Below the pieces are notes generated by a model. The model saw nothing but the letters and a program-made list of their open reading frames with translations, was not told where the DNA came from and made no database searches. Position numbers and translations under genes: made by a program. DNA of 64,000 nucleotides from Gymnopilus junonius (taxonomy: Eukaryota > Basidiomycota > Agaricomycetes > Agaricales > Galerinaceae), in NCBI GenBank assembly GCA_015501075.1, contig JADNYJ010000025.1, forward strand, positions 268,199 to 332,198, read 5' to 3'. Below are positions 12,526 to 23,655 of this stretch, one piece after another; positions within the stretch are counted from its first letter, which is position 1, and each line of letters begins with the position of its first letter.

Positions 12526-14345
12526 CTAATTTTTGGCCTTCTGAACCACCAGTTTGGTTTGATCTTCATTTAGAACCCAGAACGACTTGTCGAAACAAAG
12601 GAAGTCAGACAGAGTTAAGCAGCCGAAGCCTGTGCGGTGATCTTACCTCCCACAGATCGCCGTCGACAGTTAACCTTCGCAAAGACGGTGCACCTTTACG
12701 CATCGTATTGATGATTAGGGCATCTGGTGCTCGGTAAGCTGCTGGAACATTACGAATCTCGAACGAGGCGGTATGGAGGTGCGGCAAATAATCTGGCAGA
12801 AATTGAATAAATGTAGGCTGCACAAAGACGCCGCGTCATGTAAGTATTCGTCGTTGCCGAATGAATTTCAGAGGACCACTTACTATGGAATTCATTCCAG
12901 CTTGGAGGGAGAGCTCTTCCAGCCCCTGGAAAAATGCACAGAGAGACGTCAACTTGTCTATGGACACAAAAGTGAGTTCCAGAACTTTAAGGGTCTTCGA
13001 GTGTTTTTCGACGAGATGGACGATGAGTGCATCATGCGATAAGTGTGAATAGTCATCTTCGCATCTGAGGCGTAGTGTGTGGAGGTCAGTTGAACCTGTG
13101 ATGGCTCGTCTTACCCACTTGTCAAACTCATTGACCTCCTTTCTAGTTCTCAGATGTGGATAGTTCACAGTGAACGAGCGGAGTGACGATAGCTTTGGCT
13201 GATAAGGAGGTTTCTTCAATTGCTACTCTAGGATGCGGCGCGTCAATGGGCATTAACATTTTATGAGGGTAAATTCGACGTGCCCAGTAATACATTAGCT
13301 CCAAGTGCTTGAGATTTTTTATATGCCCAAGAAATGTGAAGACGTCGTCGTCTGTCAAGGAGTACGACAATCCTAAAGTGAATGCTTGCAGGCTTTGTTC
13401 GATGTGCGGGACAAAAGACTTCAGTACACCAGGGGTGATAGAACCACAGTTATCCTTGTGAAGAACAAAGTTGAATGCGTGCGACCTTCATAATGAGCAG
13501 GAGAAGACCTACTCTCAGGTGAAGTTCTACCAAGGACTTGCATAGCCTTTCTATCCATGCAGGAAGGAGTTCCAGAATGGTTCTTCCAGGACTGTATAAA
13601 GTCAGCTTCCTCAGACCGACTATTTCGACGAGCTTAGGAGCATGAGCACCATCAGTGCAAGACGTATTGACAGAAAGCTCTGTTAGATTCTTGAGATTGA
13701 GCAGAGCTGGTATGCCGCTATCCTGGAATAGATTGTCGTGGTATGTTTTGGGTGTAAAACGGATAGAGACCAGATTAACGAAGATCGAAAGGGCATTGGA
13801 GATTTTCTCAGGAAGTGTATTTCGTGGCGGAGGGCGTGGTGAGATATGGCCTGGTCCAGTGGTAACAGAAGGACGACAGTAAGAAAAAATTTGCACAGAG
13901 TCACTGAGTCACTGAGGTATCAACACATACCACTAACTTCGAATGTAGTCACATAGCGTGCATTCCGAGGGAGGCAAGCAGAAGAGAAGTTGGACGATTC
14001 CTTGTAAATTTTGACAAGAGCGGGAAGTACAACAAAACAGTTCAAGTAAATTGGTAGAACGTCGTAAGAAGGACGAGCAAGGTATATTCAACAAAGGAGT
14101 CAATTGAAGTGTCGAATACCCAGTTTACAAAAGCCTACCGAAATAGCGCCAGTATCGCGCAGATTCAAGACAGGTGAAAATGCCGGAGAAATAACGACAT
14201 GCCAGTATAGCATCCTTGACGCTGCCTGATTAAATTCCCAATTAACAAGCGCACATCGCGCAAGGAGATCATAATCGTCCCGGCAGATTTCCATCATGCG
14301 AGCGATGATGTCGTAGACCAGTTTCACGCCTTCATCACTTGGCAT
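12526..14345 (-). CDS. F-box/LRR-like protein
   Basis: Starts MPSDEGVKLVYDIIARMMEI, followed by an F-box-like helix set (LLARCALVNWEFNQAASRML) and then irregular leucine-rich repeats such as LLNLKNLTELSVNTSC, VEIVGLRKLTLYSPG, LGHIKNLKHLELMYY, HSKTLKVLELTFVSI and FFQGLEELSLQAG. The last exon ends VLNEDQTKLVVQKAKN-stop at 12526. Exons are separated by short introns; the first ends near 14143. This is the expanded substrate-adaptor class common in agaricomycetes, presumably acting in SCF ubiquitin ligases. Near 13209-13216 the frame shifts by one base (GAAGAAACC where GAAGAACC would keep the frame), probably a homopolymer error. The first residues are a weak match to the F-box consensus, so the F-box label is by overall architecture. 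Confidence 0.7.
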
Positions 14346-14551
14346 CCTCAGATTTATGTATGTGATCAGTGAAAGGCAAGAGAGAGATTTTAGTAGCAGA
14401 TATTGTGAGGGGAGAAAAGACTGATGGGAGCGAGCGACAACGTTGCAACCCGGAACCGACTGAAAACAGCTTGGCAGATCTCGTGACCATCGATGGACAC
14501 AAACTCAAATTTTTATTTCGAAGTCAATACTAGGGCTGTACACCGTAGTAC

Positions 14552-15248
14552 TAGGGCTGGGTTAGATATTTTTCGCCGCTGTCAGTAACGTCAGATAATA
14601 TTTGGCCCTTCGGGCAGTGTCAGATACTATTGTTATTAACAGTTATTTATTGATGTCATCAATATTACATAATTTTTTTTCGGCTTGTTAATAACACTAA
14701 GAAGGAATATCTGACACGTTACTAACATGCCTCAGAGAGCGGCGCCTGCTAGAAAACTCTCTATGCTCCAGTCCCCTGGTGTGCCCGTCGATTCCTCGTC
14801 CACTGTCATCGGTTGAGCGGATAGCAATGCTCCAGGACCCGCCGTGTCGACATTCAAGACAAGGGCATTGAGCTTGCCATCGTCGAGCTTGATATATTCG
14901 GCAATGTCAAATCTAGCCGACGAGCGGTACCCTGGGCCACCCTTCGTCGTCATGAGCAAATGAGCTAATGTAACGTCTTCACCAGAATTGATGAAAGTCT
15001 TGCAGAGATCGACTAAGGCCTGCTCTTCAGTATCAGAGAGCATTTTCGTGACGAATGAAGCAGAAAAATTCAATTGCAGTACGAGCTCATCGATAAGAGA
15101 TGGGTTATATGGTTTTCATGCGGCCCGGAATATCTAACAGTATATGACAGCCGATTTTTCATGCTCTCTGTCAGATATGTTTATAACGCCGTCATATATT
15201 TGTCAGTTATTATAAGTTACTAACATAGCAATAACAAACCCTGCCCTA
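14552..15248. mobile_element. Second hAT-like element nested in the first
   Basis: The left end TAGGGCTGGGTTAGATATT and the reverse complement of the right end TAGGGCAGGGTTTGTTATT are imperfect inverted repeats, again starting TAGGG. The element begins 21 bp inside the outer left terminus. The 8 bp on either side (CGTAGTAC and CGTGACCG) match poorly, so the target duplication is eroded or the ends are slightly misplaced. The interior repeats the motif GTCAGATA and GTTACTAAC in both orientations near both ends. Confidence 0.5.
14732..15073 (-). CDS. 113-codon open frame inside the nested hAT-like element
   Basis: Open frame with good codon usage for its length, reading for example LSDTEEQALVDLCKTFINSG, FDIAEYIKLDDGKLNALVLN and DWSIESFLAGAAL at its end. 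It does not look like transposase. It could be the end of a host gene captured by the element or a family-specific small protein. No domain recognised. Confidence 0.35.
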   Translation of the reverse strand: MNFSASFVTKMLSDTEEQALVDLCKTFINSGEDVTLAHLLMTTKGGPGYRSSARFDIAEYIKLDDGKLNALVLNVDTAGPGALLSAQPMTVDEESTGTPGDWSIESFLAGAAL

Positions 15249-15627
15249 CGTGACCGTACCGTATACGGCGTACAGCCGTACAGTCTACGGCCGTAGACCG
15301 TATGGGTCTGGAAGCCCGACGGCACGGATACGGGACGGTTTGCTGCCGTCCCGTACACCGTATCTGCGCATTGTGCAGCGCCGAGGCCAACCCCTTTGGG
15401 TTCAATTAGTGTGTAAAACGTCTCTTTTTACACAATCATGAATGATTGGAAGGATTTCGTGACCACTTATGGCCCTAAAAGACGCTATAAATGGGTGCCG
15501 TAAAAGAGCCTTATAAATCCGGCCGTATTTTGAGGCCAAAAAATCCTCGACGGGACGGATACGGGGCCGTATATACGGTAACCGTACAACCGTAAATACG
15601 GCTACGGTGTACAGCGCTAGTCAATAC

Positions 15628-16717
15628 TGCGTCGTGCTGCGTTCAGCTTCCATCCACGGACCATCATCCATTTGAATTTTCGGAATTTTGATAACGCTGG
15701 GCCCTCTTGATTGCAAAATTTCTTGCTCAAATGTTGGAATTCTTACCCTGCTTGATAAGTATCATACTTTTTACTTGGCCAGTTGGTCATGATTAATGGC
15801 TCGGTCTTGAGGCACCCGTATGTACCAGGGAAAAAAGATCAGACCAATTCTCTGTTTCCGTTTACTGTACAGACGACTTAGTTGTTGTCTTACATGACTA
15901 ACCTCCATTATTTCTCTCTTATCGGGGTCCACATTGCTAGAATGCCACCTCTCATCGTTGAAAAATTGAAAGAGTGGCAAATACATGGTAACAGGTCAGT
16001 GATTTTATGATCCCACCCAGACGTAGGCCTGTGTTTTACAGATCATCTTATCACACCCTTTCGTCAATCCGATTGGAGGCCCATGTTGCTGGGTTTATCA
16101 TGCAGGCCAAACCAGATACCAAGGAAACGGCTAAGAATCCTAGAAGAGTTGAGATAACATATGGAATCCCATGTCACGATCCAATCTCGGAATGGGGCTG
16201 CATTGATCCAGGCCCTTGTATATACCTGGAAGTTGTAGCGCAGCATTTCCATCGAGATACAGATCTACCTTTTCAATTCAACGGCATGTTAATCGGCATT
16301 CAAGTGTCGATGAAAACACCGGTGGAATATACATCAGTGCTCTATTTGTATGCCCTTTGGCGTTCGAACCTTTTGCTAGCGTTAATAACGGAGAATGTGG
16401 ACCATTCGTGCAGCAATAATTTTTTTTCTCCTAAAAATTTAGACTAATTGAGCGCCGATCAATGCTTCTAAGAAAAAAAATTTCCAAAGCATTTCCAGCA
16501 CTTGAGTTGCCTCTTGGAGATCATGCACACAATAGCGGTTTATGGAAGTCCAGAGAGGAAGCTTTGAGAGACCGAGCTTGCTACCCGAAGTTCAAGCTGT
16601 TAGCGGAGTTTGCCATGCTATTTAGGGACAGACAAAGCAGTCGTCACTGTAGTCATCACACCTTGTCCCGTTCCATTTCACACACCTCAGCACCTCACTG
16701 AACATTTCATCCCAAAA
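15628..16717. other. Unassigned region upstream of UBC7
   Basis: Open frames occur on both strands (for example 16007-16447 plus and 15771-15986 minus) without recognisable domains or a consistent splice model. The last 150 bp are the upstream region of the UBC7-type gene. I cannot support a gene here. Confidence 0.4.
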
Positions 16718-17721
16718 ATGTCATCTTCCAGAGGTTCTGGCAGTGCAACTGCCCTTCGGCGCCTCATGACTGAGTATAAGCAACTGACATCGGGAGGTGA
16801 GCTTCGCTGACTTTCTTGAGTTCATTTATTCGGGGGTTGATGATCTTTTACAACCGATTCTAGGCTCGCCTGATGGGATGTTCACTGCTGGTGCGTGGGT
16901 CGACCTTCAAAGGCCCCGTTAAGGTCGCTGTTCTTCTCTTCCAACGCTAAACATCTGCTATTTTTCTCCTCAAGGTCCAATCTCCGAATCTGACTTCTTT
17001 ACCTGGGAGGCGCTGATATGCGGACCCAAGGACACGCCCTTTGTACGTTGTAGGCAGAGTAATGGCAGTCTTTTCCTCGACGTGACCGACTGATGTATGG
17101 CCTATCATGCAGGAAGGGGGAGTGTTTGCGGCCAAGTTGACTTTTGTACGTCTGTTACTGCGCTATCGTCCCCGATGAACCCCTCAACTCAATGCAGACG
17201 TCTCTTCTTGAATCAAGCCGTCCGACTACCCTCTGTCGCCCTTCAAGATGAAGTTCGAACCTCCTATATTCCATCCCAATAGTGAGAATAGCCTAACTTT
17301 TCATATCCAACGTCACGGTTTGACACTTCGGTTCCTTTGTCTCTTTACAGTCTATCCGGATGGAAACGTTTGCATATCAATCCTCCACACACCCGGAGAT
17401 GATCCCACGATGTATGAGCAGGCTTCGGAACGGTGGAGTCCCGTGCAGAGCGTCGAGAAGGTTATTCTCAGTGTTATTTCCATGCTCGCAGGTAAGTATC
17501 GCATTTTATGGTTTATTTATACGATTCTTACAAGATGACCGATGCTTTCGCGCCCTGTCACACTCTTTTTTTTACTGTCGCCCCCGTTTTACCAAACACC
17601 AAAATTAGAACCAAATCTTGAAAGCGGTGCGAACATTGACTGCTGTAAATTATATCGGGACAACAAGGCGGAATATGAAAGGCTTGTACGCGAATCTATT
17701 AAAGAGCAATTAGGGCTGTAG
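16718..17721 (+). CDS. UBC7: Ubiquitin-conjugating enzyme E2, UBC7/UBE2G2 type (ERAD E2)
   Basis: Close match to the UBE2G2/Ubc7 family, the E2 of ER-associated degradation. Seven exons with intact frame: 16718-16796, 16864-16890, 16975-17042, 17113-17145, 17218-17281, 17351-17491, 17609-17721. Motifs: [73 protein letters not shown] with the catalytic Cys, the class insertion [20 protein letters not shown], and the tail [20 protein letters not shown] ending KEQLGL. One oddity: SPFKMKF where SPPKMKF is usual. About 165-170 residues, the usual length. It is the second UBC7-clade E2 in the window (other at 3075-4164). Confidence 0.96.
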
Positions 17722-17894
17722 GACGGGAATGCTACAAGACGCTAAATTTCAAAGATGCTATCCGTGTTTGTGTGTATAACCAAGCATGAATTGGAGACAA
17801 GAGTAGGAGAACCTCTTTGCTGGGGAGGAATGACGCAATCATGGATGAATAAGGGAGGGCATCAAAGGAACCGAGTTTACTGGTATATTGCGCA

Positions 17895-19607
17895 CTATGA
17901 ATGTTGCTTGAATGCCCTGAACAATCTCGGGTCTATCGGCTTTCCCATTATATGACGCTGGACGTATTCGTTGCAGAAGATTGCATCAGGATCAACCTTG
18001 TCAATGACACGCTTGAAATCGTCGAAGTGCGGATATAGTTTCCGAAGGGAGTCTGTTCCAAGGGGATGGGCTTTGGCCCAATGAGGCCGACCTCGATGTC
18101 GGATAACAATATCTTCGAAAGCTTCGAATAACCTCCGATACGGTACGTTGAAGCCGTAAGGCCTTTTTGAGAAGGACATCAGTGAATGACTAAGAGATAG
18201 AGCAAGTCTAGATCAACGTACTTGTACTGCACAATGCCAATCCAAGTCGTCAGTTGTCCATAACTGGGGCTTAGCCAGATATCGTCGCTAGCAGAAAAGC
18301 GAATCTCCACAGGGAAGTGTGGACGAATGCCATTGGGATCTTGGTATTCTTTGCGAAGAAAATCGCGGAATTCACGCAGGCAAGCCTGTGTGTTTTCAAA
18401 GGGTATAGCCCATTCCGTGGTATGCTGTGGATACTACACGTGGGCGGGGGACGCTGATAAGTATCCACCTTTATGGCGTTAAGATATCCCACAAATGCTC
18501 ACCCGGCAATCTACATTGAATATCTTGTAGCTGTCGTCCACGCCTATCGAATCACCACTAGCCAACCAGCATGCAAATTTCCCGGTCCATGTATTGACAA
18601 ATGAGAAGTAGCGGCCGATAAAGAGGAGGAATTGGATGGCATGGAAGCCGAAGAACGAGTTCCACAACCAGCTCCCTGCAGGATTCCTTGCCTGGAAGGT
18701 GCCCCGTATGTAAACAGGCTGACATCAACGACGTAAATTGGGGCTGAGGCTCACCTCTGTCGTCCGATTTGAATAGCTACACCGAATGATGTCCTTGGAA
18801 GGGAACCACCAGAACCTGGCGTGCTCAGCCGACCGCGCAAGTTTATCCATGTTCTGAACAACGTCTTCAAATGGCAGAGACTGTTGCATTTCCTTCAAAC
18901 GGAAGGCGGGTTCCATTTCGACTTGAACGCTGAGGATGATGCCAGTCGCTCCGAGACCACATATTGAAGCCATGAAAAGGTCCGAGTGCTCACTGCGAGA
19001 GCATGTTACGCGTGATCCGTCGGCTAAGAGTAAGGAGAGGGCCATAACATTCGTCGAGATGACGCCATACGATACACCCGACCCGTGAGTGGCGGTCGCG
19101 ACTATTCCAGCCAAGGACTGGTCGGATATAGAGCCGAGAGTGATCATCGCCAAATTGTTTTTTGCCAACTGGGCGTTGAGATCGTTGAGGGTGATTCCGC
19201 CTTGGGCAACGACATATCTTTTTTCCGTGTTAACCTAAACAATGGGAAAAATATGAAAATTTCCGTTAACCATGCGGTCGAAGAAGAGGACGGATGGCGT
19301 AGACGGACCTCCAAGACCCGGTTGAGCTTTATAGTCCGCAACATAAACTCGTTCGTCATTGCAAGGTCGCTGGGACTGTGTCCAACGCCAGAGACCCTGA
19401 GCTTCTTCCCTTCGCGGCGAGCGAGCTCAAGAACAAGCTCGCATTGAAACTCATTCTCTGGCTCGAAGATGGCGGACGGCGTGCAAACAAAACTTTGGCC
19501 CAGTTTCTGAAACGCGCCTTTTCCTTGGGTACAGTGATGGGCTCCAGCAGGTTATATAAATTCTTGAGGGGTATATCGCTGGGCCGCGCTGTAAGCTGAG
19601 AGAGCAT
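17895..19607 (-). CDS. ALO1: D-arabinono-1,4-lactone oxidase
   Basis: FAD-linked aldonolactone oxidase, final step of D-erythroascorbate synthesis in fungi, normally mitochondrial-membrane associated. Starts MLSQLTARPSDIPLKNLYNL at 19607. FAD domain: GVGHSPSDLAMTNEFM (His expected to bind FAD), VNTEKRYVVAQGGITLNDLN, then LGSISDQSLAGIVATATHGS. The ALO domain follows: ARFWWFPSKDIIRCSYSNRT, a hydrophobic segment FFGFHAIQFLLFIGRYFSFV, QHTTEWAIPFENTQACLREF, and the C-terminal GRPHWAKAH active-site block ending at 17895. Introns interrupt it near 19225, 18765, 18500 and 18200. One base appears missing at 19471-19475 (CGT CCG .CC ATC TTC GAG), otherwise intact. A TATA box lies about 45 bp upstream. 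The upstream neighbour on the same strand ends only about 80 bp away. Confidence 0.9.
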
Positions 19608-19646
19608 GATGGATTGGATTCGGATACCTTTCTGTCGTGCCTCCGC

Positions 19647-19654
19647 CTTTTATA
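19647..19654 (-). promoter_or_regulatory. TATA box of the ALO1-like gene
   Basis: TATAAAAG on the minus strand, about 40 bp upstream of the ATG at 19607, so the 5' UTR must be very short. It falls between the stop of the upstream gene (19686) and this start, as expected for a core promoter. Confidence 0.55.
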
Positions 19655-19685
19655 CCTCCAAAAGCAGATCGAGTGAGAGTTGTGA

Positions 19686-20274
19686 TTACGAGTGATTACG
19701 TCTCCGATCCACTGTTCCGTCCAACGGAGTGTGCCGGCAAGGGGCGGGAATCTCCGGATACCTCCGGTCCAGGCCAAGGAGCAGGTCCTCGGCCCCGTGC
19801 GCGATAAGCCACAAGGCATTCGTAACTGCAGGCGGAAGTCAAATCTTCGGGGACTCACCAGCAAGTGAATGTTTTAGGGCAGCGTGGCATTCTGGGAGTA
19901 AGATGAAATCTTGGATGAATCTGTGCTTCTTTACAAAGGATCAGCGAATCGGACAAGACTGTGTTTTCGGTAGTTGAGTGAAAAAAAAAGTTCACCTTGC
20001 GAAATAAATTTGAACATCGTCCAAACGCATAAATTGACCTTGATGGCTGACCAATATATAGCATGCGGATGATAAATCCTGGAGTCACTGCCTGCAACCA
20101 TCTTTGGCTCATCGGAGCCGTCAGGTCCAAATATGTCAGTGGTGCTCAATACTTAACGGCAACTGGAGTGACGCGGGAAATACAAAATATGGTGCCGTAA
20201 CCTTTGATTAAATCCAAGGCGTAAGTTACATCTGAGTAAGATCCTGAGAGATAAATGGGGTTGTGGACTGGCAT
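19686..20274 (-). CDS. Conserved-looking protein of unknown function
   Basis: Starts MPVHNPIYLSGSYSDVTYAL and continues KGYGTIFCISRVTPVAVKYL, then FGPDGSDEPKMVAGSDSRIY and HPHAIYWSAIK before an intron beginning near 20040. Later exons read RFIQDFILLPECHAALKHSL and VTNALWLIAHGAEDLLLGLD, ending RRRNHS-stop at 19686. The reading is smooth and protein-like, but I do not recognise a domain. Near 20154 one T seems missing (TATTGAGC where TATTTGAGC keeps the frame). It is squeezed between the Hsp70 stop (20293) and the ALO promoter, all on the same strand, 18 bp and about 80 bp away. Confidence 0.55.
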
Positions 20275-20292
20275 AGTTGAGCTCTGGATGCT

Positions 20293-23200
20293 TCAAATCA
20301 AAAAATCGAACGTAACCCTTGAAAGAACAATGAGTTAGTCAACACCATAGAAGTAAGAATAAGAAAAAGCCGAGGCAAACCTTCCCCATTCCTGGTTATT
20401 GAAGAGCAGAATGCCACGGACTTCGGCACTGTCTAGTTCTAGCGCAAGCTCGAACTCTATGCATTAATATTATCATCCTATAACGTCCTCGGAGTCAGAA
20501 AGACTTGAATACACACCTGTGTAAAATCCACTCATTTGGGGTATGGCGGCGTTTTGTCGGAAGGTCGGTAAAGACGACAGATCCACTGTCCATTTACATA
20601 GCTCGTTCGTTTCTCCCTCATCACTGTAACGCATAATCTGATCGGAGTCACTTGTATATAATGTAGCGACAAAGGATGAATCTGAATACGAGGGGAATTA
20701 AAAAAAAGTTTGTTATTAGTAAGTTGCCCATAGCAGATGCCAAAGACAGAACTCCGTACCTTGCGCTGATTTTGAGAATTTGCTATTGAAAGCCAGAATG
20801 ACGTCAGCCATATGGGGATTTGAAGGGAAAAGATAAAGAAAGACCAGATATATATAACGTACCAGAACTTTGTCGTAAGACGTTGCCTGTTCGCAGCAGC
20901 GCGGAGGAACCAAAATTAATACGAGAAGTCACTAAAGAAACATCCACACACACCCTTTGCGGAGTATAGCCCCCTTCGAGACAAGGTACTGCAACCTGGC
21001 CAGGCCGCCGGCTTGTATTAGACCGGAAAAGAAGACGAAGGTATGAGCTGAAAATGCACCTATTTTCACAAATAGAAACGCCTGCGTCGTTAGCGGTGAT
21101 ATATGCCGGACGCTTCAACCGATCTTCCTGCTCAGCAGGGAGCTTGACCTGAGAGAAATGAATGGCATGAGATGACAGAATCGTCTAACAGACAAATGTT
21201 TACACGCCTTCATTAAATATGATCGTGGCGCAATGACACTGGAGACAAGAGGACGTCTGGCTAGACCATATGCAGCAGCGCCTCGCAAGGTCGCCGTGTC
21301 AGCATCTGGAGGACGAGCAATGACAGGAATGCGAGAAGAAAATTGCTCCTAAACAGGCCAAGAAATCAGGTACAAGAGAGAAGTAAATTGGATGTTGATA
21401 TTAACCTGAACACGCTCTTTCAGATATTCACTGCCAGCAAAACCCCCAACGAGAAGAAGTGCCTGGACAGGTTGATCGACTCTTGTCAGTTGTTCTTCAA
21501 TGAGCTGTATTACCTAATTGCCACGAGGAAGACGTTTTCACAGTCGAAAAAGAAGAAATCGGACGAAATAAGACAAAACCAACCTCATTTATCACAGGAT
21601 CAAAAACTTCTCGCCGTAACAGATTTCCAGGGATGGACAATTGCCCATTGATCAACCCAACGGATGGGTCGTGAGGATCCTCAACGTTGAAGCATGTGAA
21701 GTGGAAGAAATTATCTGCGTAAAGGAAGCGAAGGTGGTGAGGGAAAATTACTCGGCGGAGGTCATGAAGAATATTGGCTGCGAACCGTCATCTGCAATGC
21801 CACCGTAACTGAGCTTGTCGGTCTCGCTGAACGAGTGCACTGTGAAAAAAAGAAGGACGCGTCGGTCACCCCTAACTGTCTGACTAACAAAGACTGCGCA
21901 GATGAACTCACTGAAGTATGCCAAAGAAGGTGGATCAAGATGAGCTGGGTGGTCAGCTAGAAGTGTCTGGACAATCAACGAAGTACGTCATGAGTAGGTT
22001 TCCTGAGATATATCTCATTGGTGGGTACTCACTCGAACAAGTTCGCGGAAACGGAGATCAAGGAAGAGACTCCCACAGTTGGCACCAGAACGTGCAGCCA
22101 TCTCGGCTATCTCGAGGTTTGCCATCTGTCCAATGATCTAATAACGTCCGAAGAGAGAACGAAGTCGAAAGACAAAAGCAGATTATTTAAAAATAAAAAA
22201 TCATCCATGTCAATATTTATCATTATCAAGGAAAAAGGAAGACAGAAACTACGGACCTTGTAGACAGCAAGATCGACGGTACCACCACCAGCGTCGCAGA
22301 CGATGAAGTTTTGCGATGGCTTAAGGTGGTGAAGATTTGTAAGCTGAGCACAATGCACAGCGGCGGCTTCAGGTTCAGTGATGATTCTCAGACGGTCTCT
22401 CCAGGCAATATCCCCAGCTCTTGAACTCGCAACGAGGCCGGCAGTAATGGCAGCTTCTCTCATAATTTCGCAGCCTCTGGCATCCCAGGCTGCAGGTACA
22501 GTCAGCCAGACATCGGCAGTATCTTGGTAATAATGATCAGTCAAAGCTGTGCGAATCAAACGAACAAAGATGCTCTCACTTAGATCAGCGATGGCGCCGA
22601 TTTCTTTGGTGATCTGATCCTTGGCATATTCCCAAAGACAGCTAAGGAAGTCAATGATGAGGTCAATTGGCTGTTTGCCTTGCTGTTGAGATCGTTGTGA
22701 GATAACGAAGCACGAGAAAATAAATTTCCACAAAACTTACAGGAATAGCGGGTAGACGAGGGTCAATGGCAGACTGATCTCGCAGGGCATGGGGCTCAAG
22801 GAAGAGTTTGAACCATTCACACCGTGTTGTGCCTGGCATTGGGCTAGCGTTCTTTGCTTCCAACCCCCATGCCAAAACCTGGCCAAACTCGTCATAAAGC
22901 AAACATGTGGGTATCTGTCATAGCGTTAACATTGGGCGGTGATGCATCTTGAAACCTTTGCGTACCTTCCTGAACGTCTCAAACGAACCTGGCCATTGCA
23001 GAATTTGTTGAACCTTGCCCCCAGCAATACGCGATGATCCATACGCCTGATGATCAAAGTTAGAGTAGAGCTATCATAGCCATTATGTTATGACTTACGA
23101 CACCCGAGAAAGTCGTACCTAAAGAATGATTAAGGAAGACAATCAGCATCAAGTAAACTTGGCCTCACCGAAGTCAATTGATATAGACAGCCTTCCTTCA

Positions 23201-23655
23201 TCTTGAGGGGGTACACTTGCAGGTGGAGGTGGGGGTGATGTTGACAATGATAAACTGGGCGAATGAGAGTGTCCTGGATGTGCTAAAGGTTGATTGGAAG
23301 GAGCAAAGCCAGACGCAACGTTGAAATTTGACCCATTATATGTTCCGTTATATGTAGCTGTCGACGCTTGCATCGCAGAACCAGTGTTGTTCGCTGTCAC
23401 TTGTCCATACTCGTTCACCGGTGGAGGCGTTGCTGTGTGGGCCCATGCTGGCTGCTGAAGGGTCTGCTGGAACCCATTCGCGCTAAAAGGATTCATTTGA
23501 GCAGCAGGCGGTGGTGAAATGCTGGGTTGTTGAAAAAACTGTGGCTTTTCCATGCCGGGGAAGTACCCAGGTTGGCTAGCGACCATCCCCGTGCTCTGAG
23601 GCTGAGCCCGGTTCGTCGCACCATTATTCGTATTGGGCTCGCCACAGCAGCTCAT
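20293..23655 (-). CDS. HSPA12-like Hsp70 family ATPase
   Basis: Hsp70-superfamily ATPase of the HSPA12A/B branch, expanded in agaricomycetes; lacks the canonical substrate-binding tail. It starts MSCCGEPNTNNGATNRAQPQ with a Gln/Pro/Asn/Ser-rich disordered N-terminus of about 150 residues, then the nucleotide-binding fold: GRLSISIDFG/TTFSGVAYGS (phosphate 1, split by an intron at about 23170), LLYDEFGQVLAWGLEAKNA, ADVWLTVPAAWDARGCEIMR, IITEPEAAAVHCA, FIVCDAGGGTVDLAVYK (phosphate 2), then ALLLVGGFAGSEYLKERVQ (adenosine motif) and a beta-rich end NNQEWGRVTFDFLI-stop at 20293. More than ten introns. No frame break found in the parts I followed. Client proteins cannot be inferred. Confidence 0.87.

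Larger units (their letters stand above)
14531..15619. mobile_element. Non-autonomous hAT-like element with 8-bp target duplication
   Basis: Left end TAGGGCTGTACACCGTAG and right end (reverse complement) TAGCGCTGTACACCGTAG form 18-bp terminal inverted repeats with one mismatch. They are flanked by a perfect 8-bp direct repeat GTCAATAC at 14523-14530 and 15620-15627. An 8-bp duplication and a TAGNG-type terminus are the hallmarks of the hAT superfamily. No transposase is present. The right half (15250-15610) is dense in CCGTA/TACGG palindromes that could fold into hairpins. A second element appears nested inside. Confidence 0.82.

Noticed and set aside
22183..22245. A-rich/T-rich low-complexity tract as possible repeat
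   Set aside because: It lies in an intron of the Hsp70 gene and has no repeat structure.
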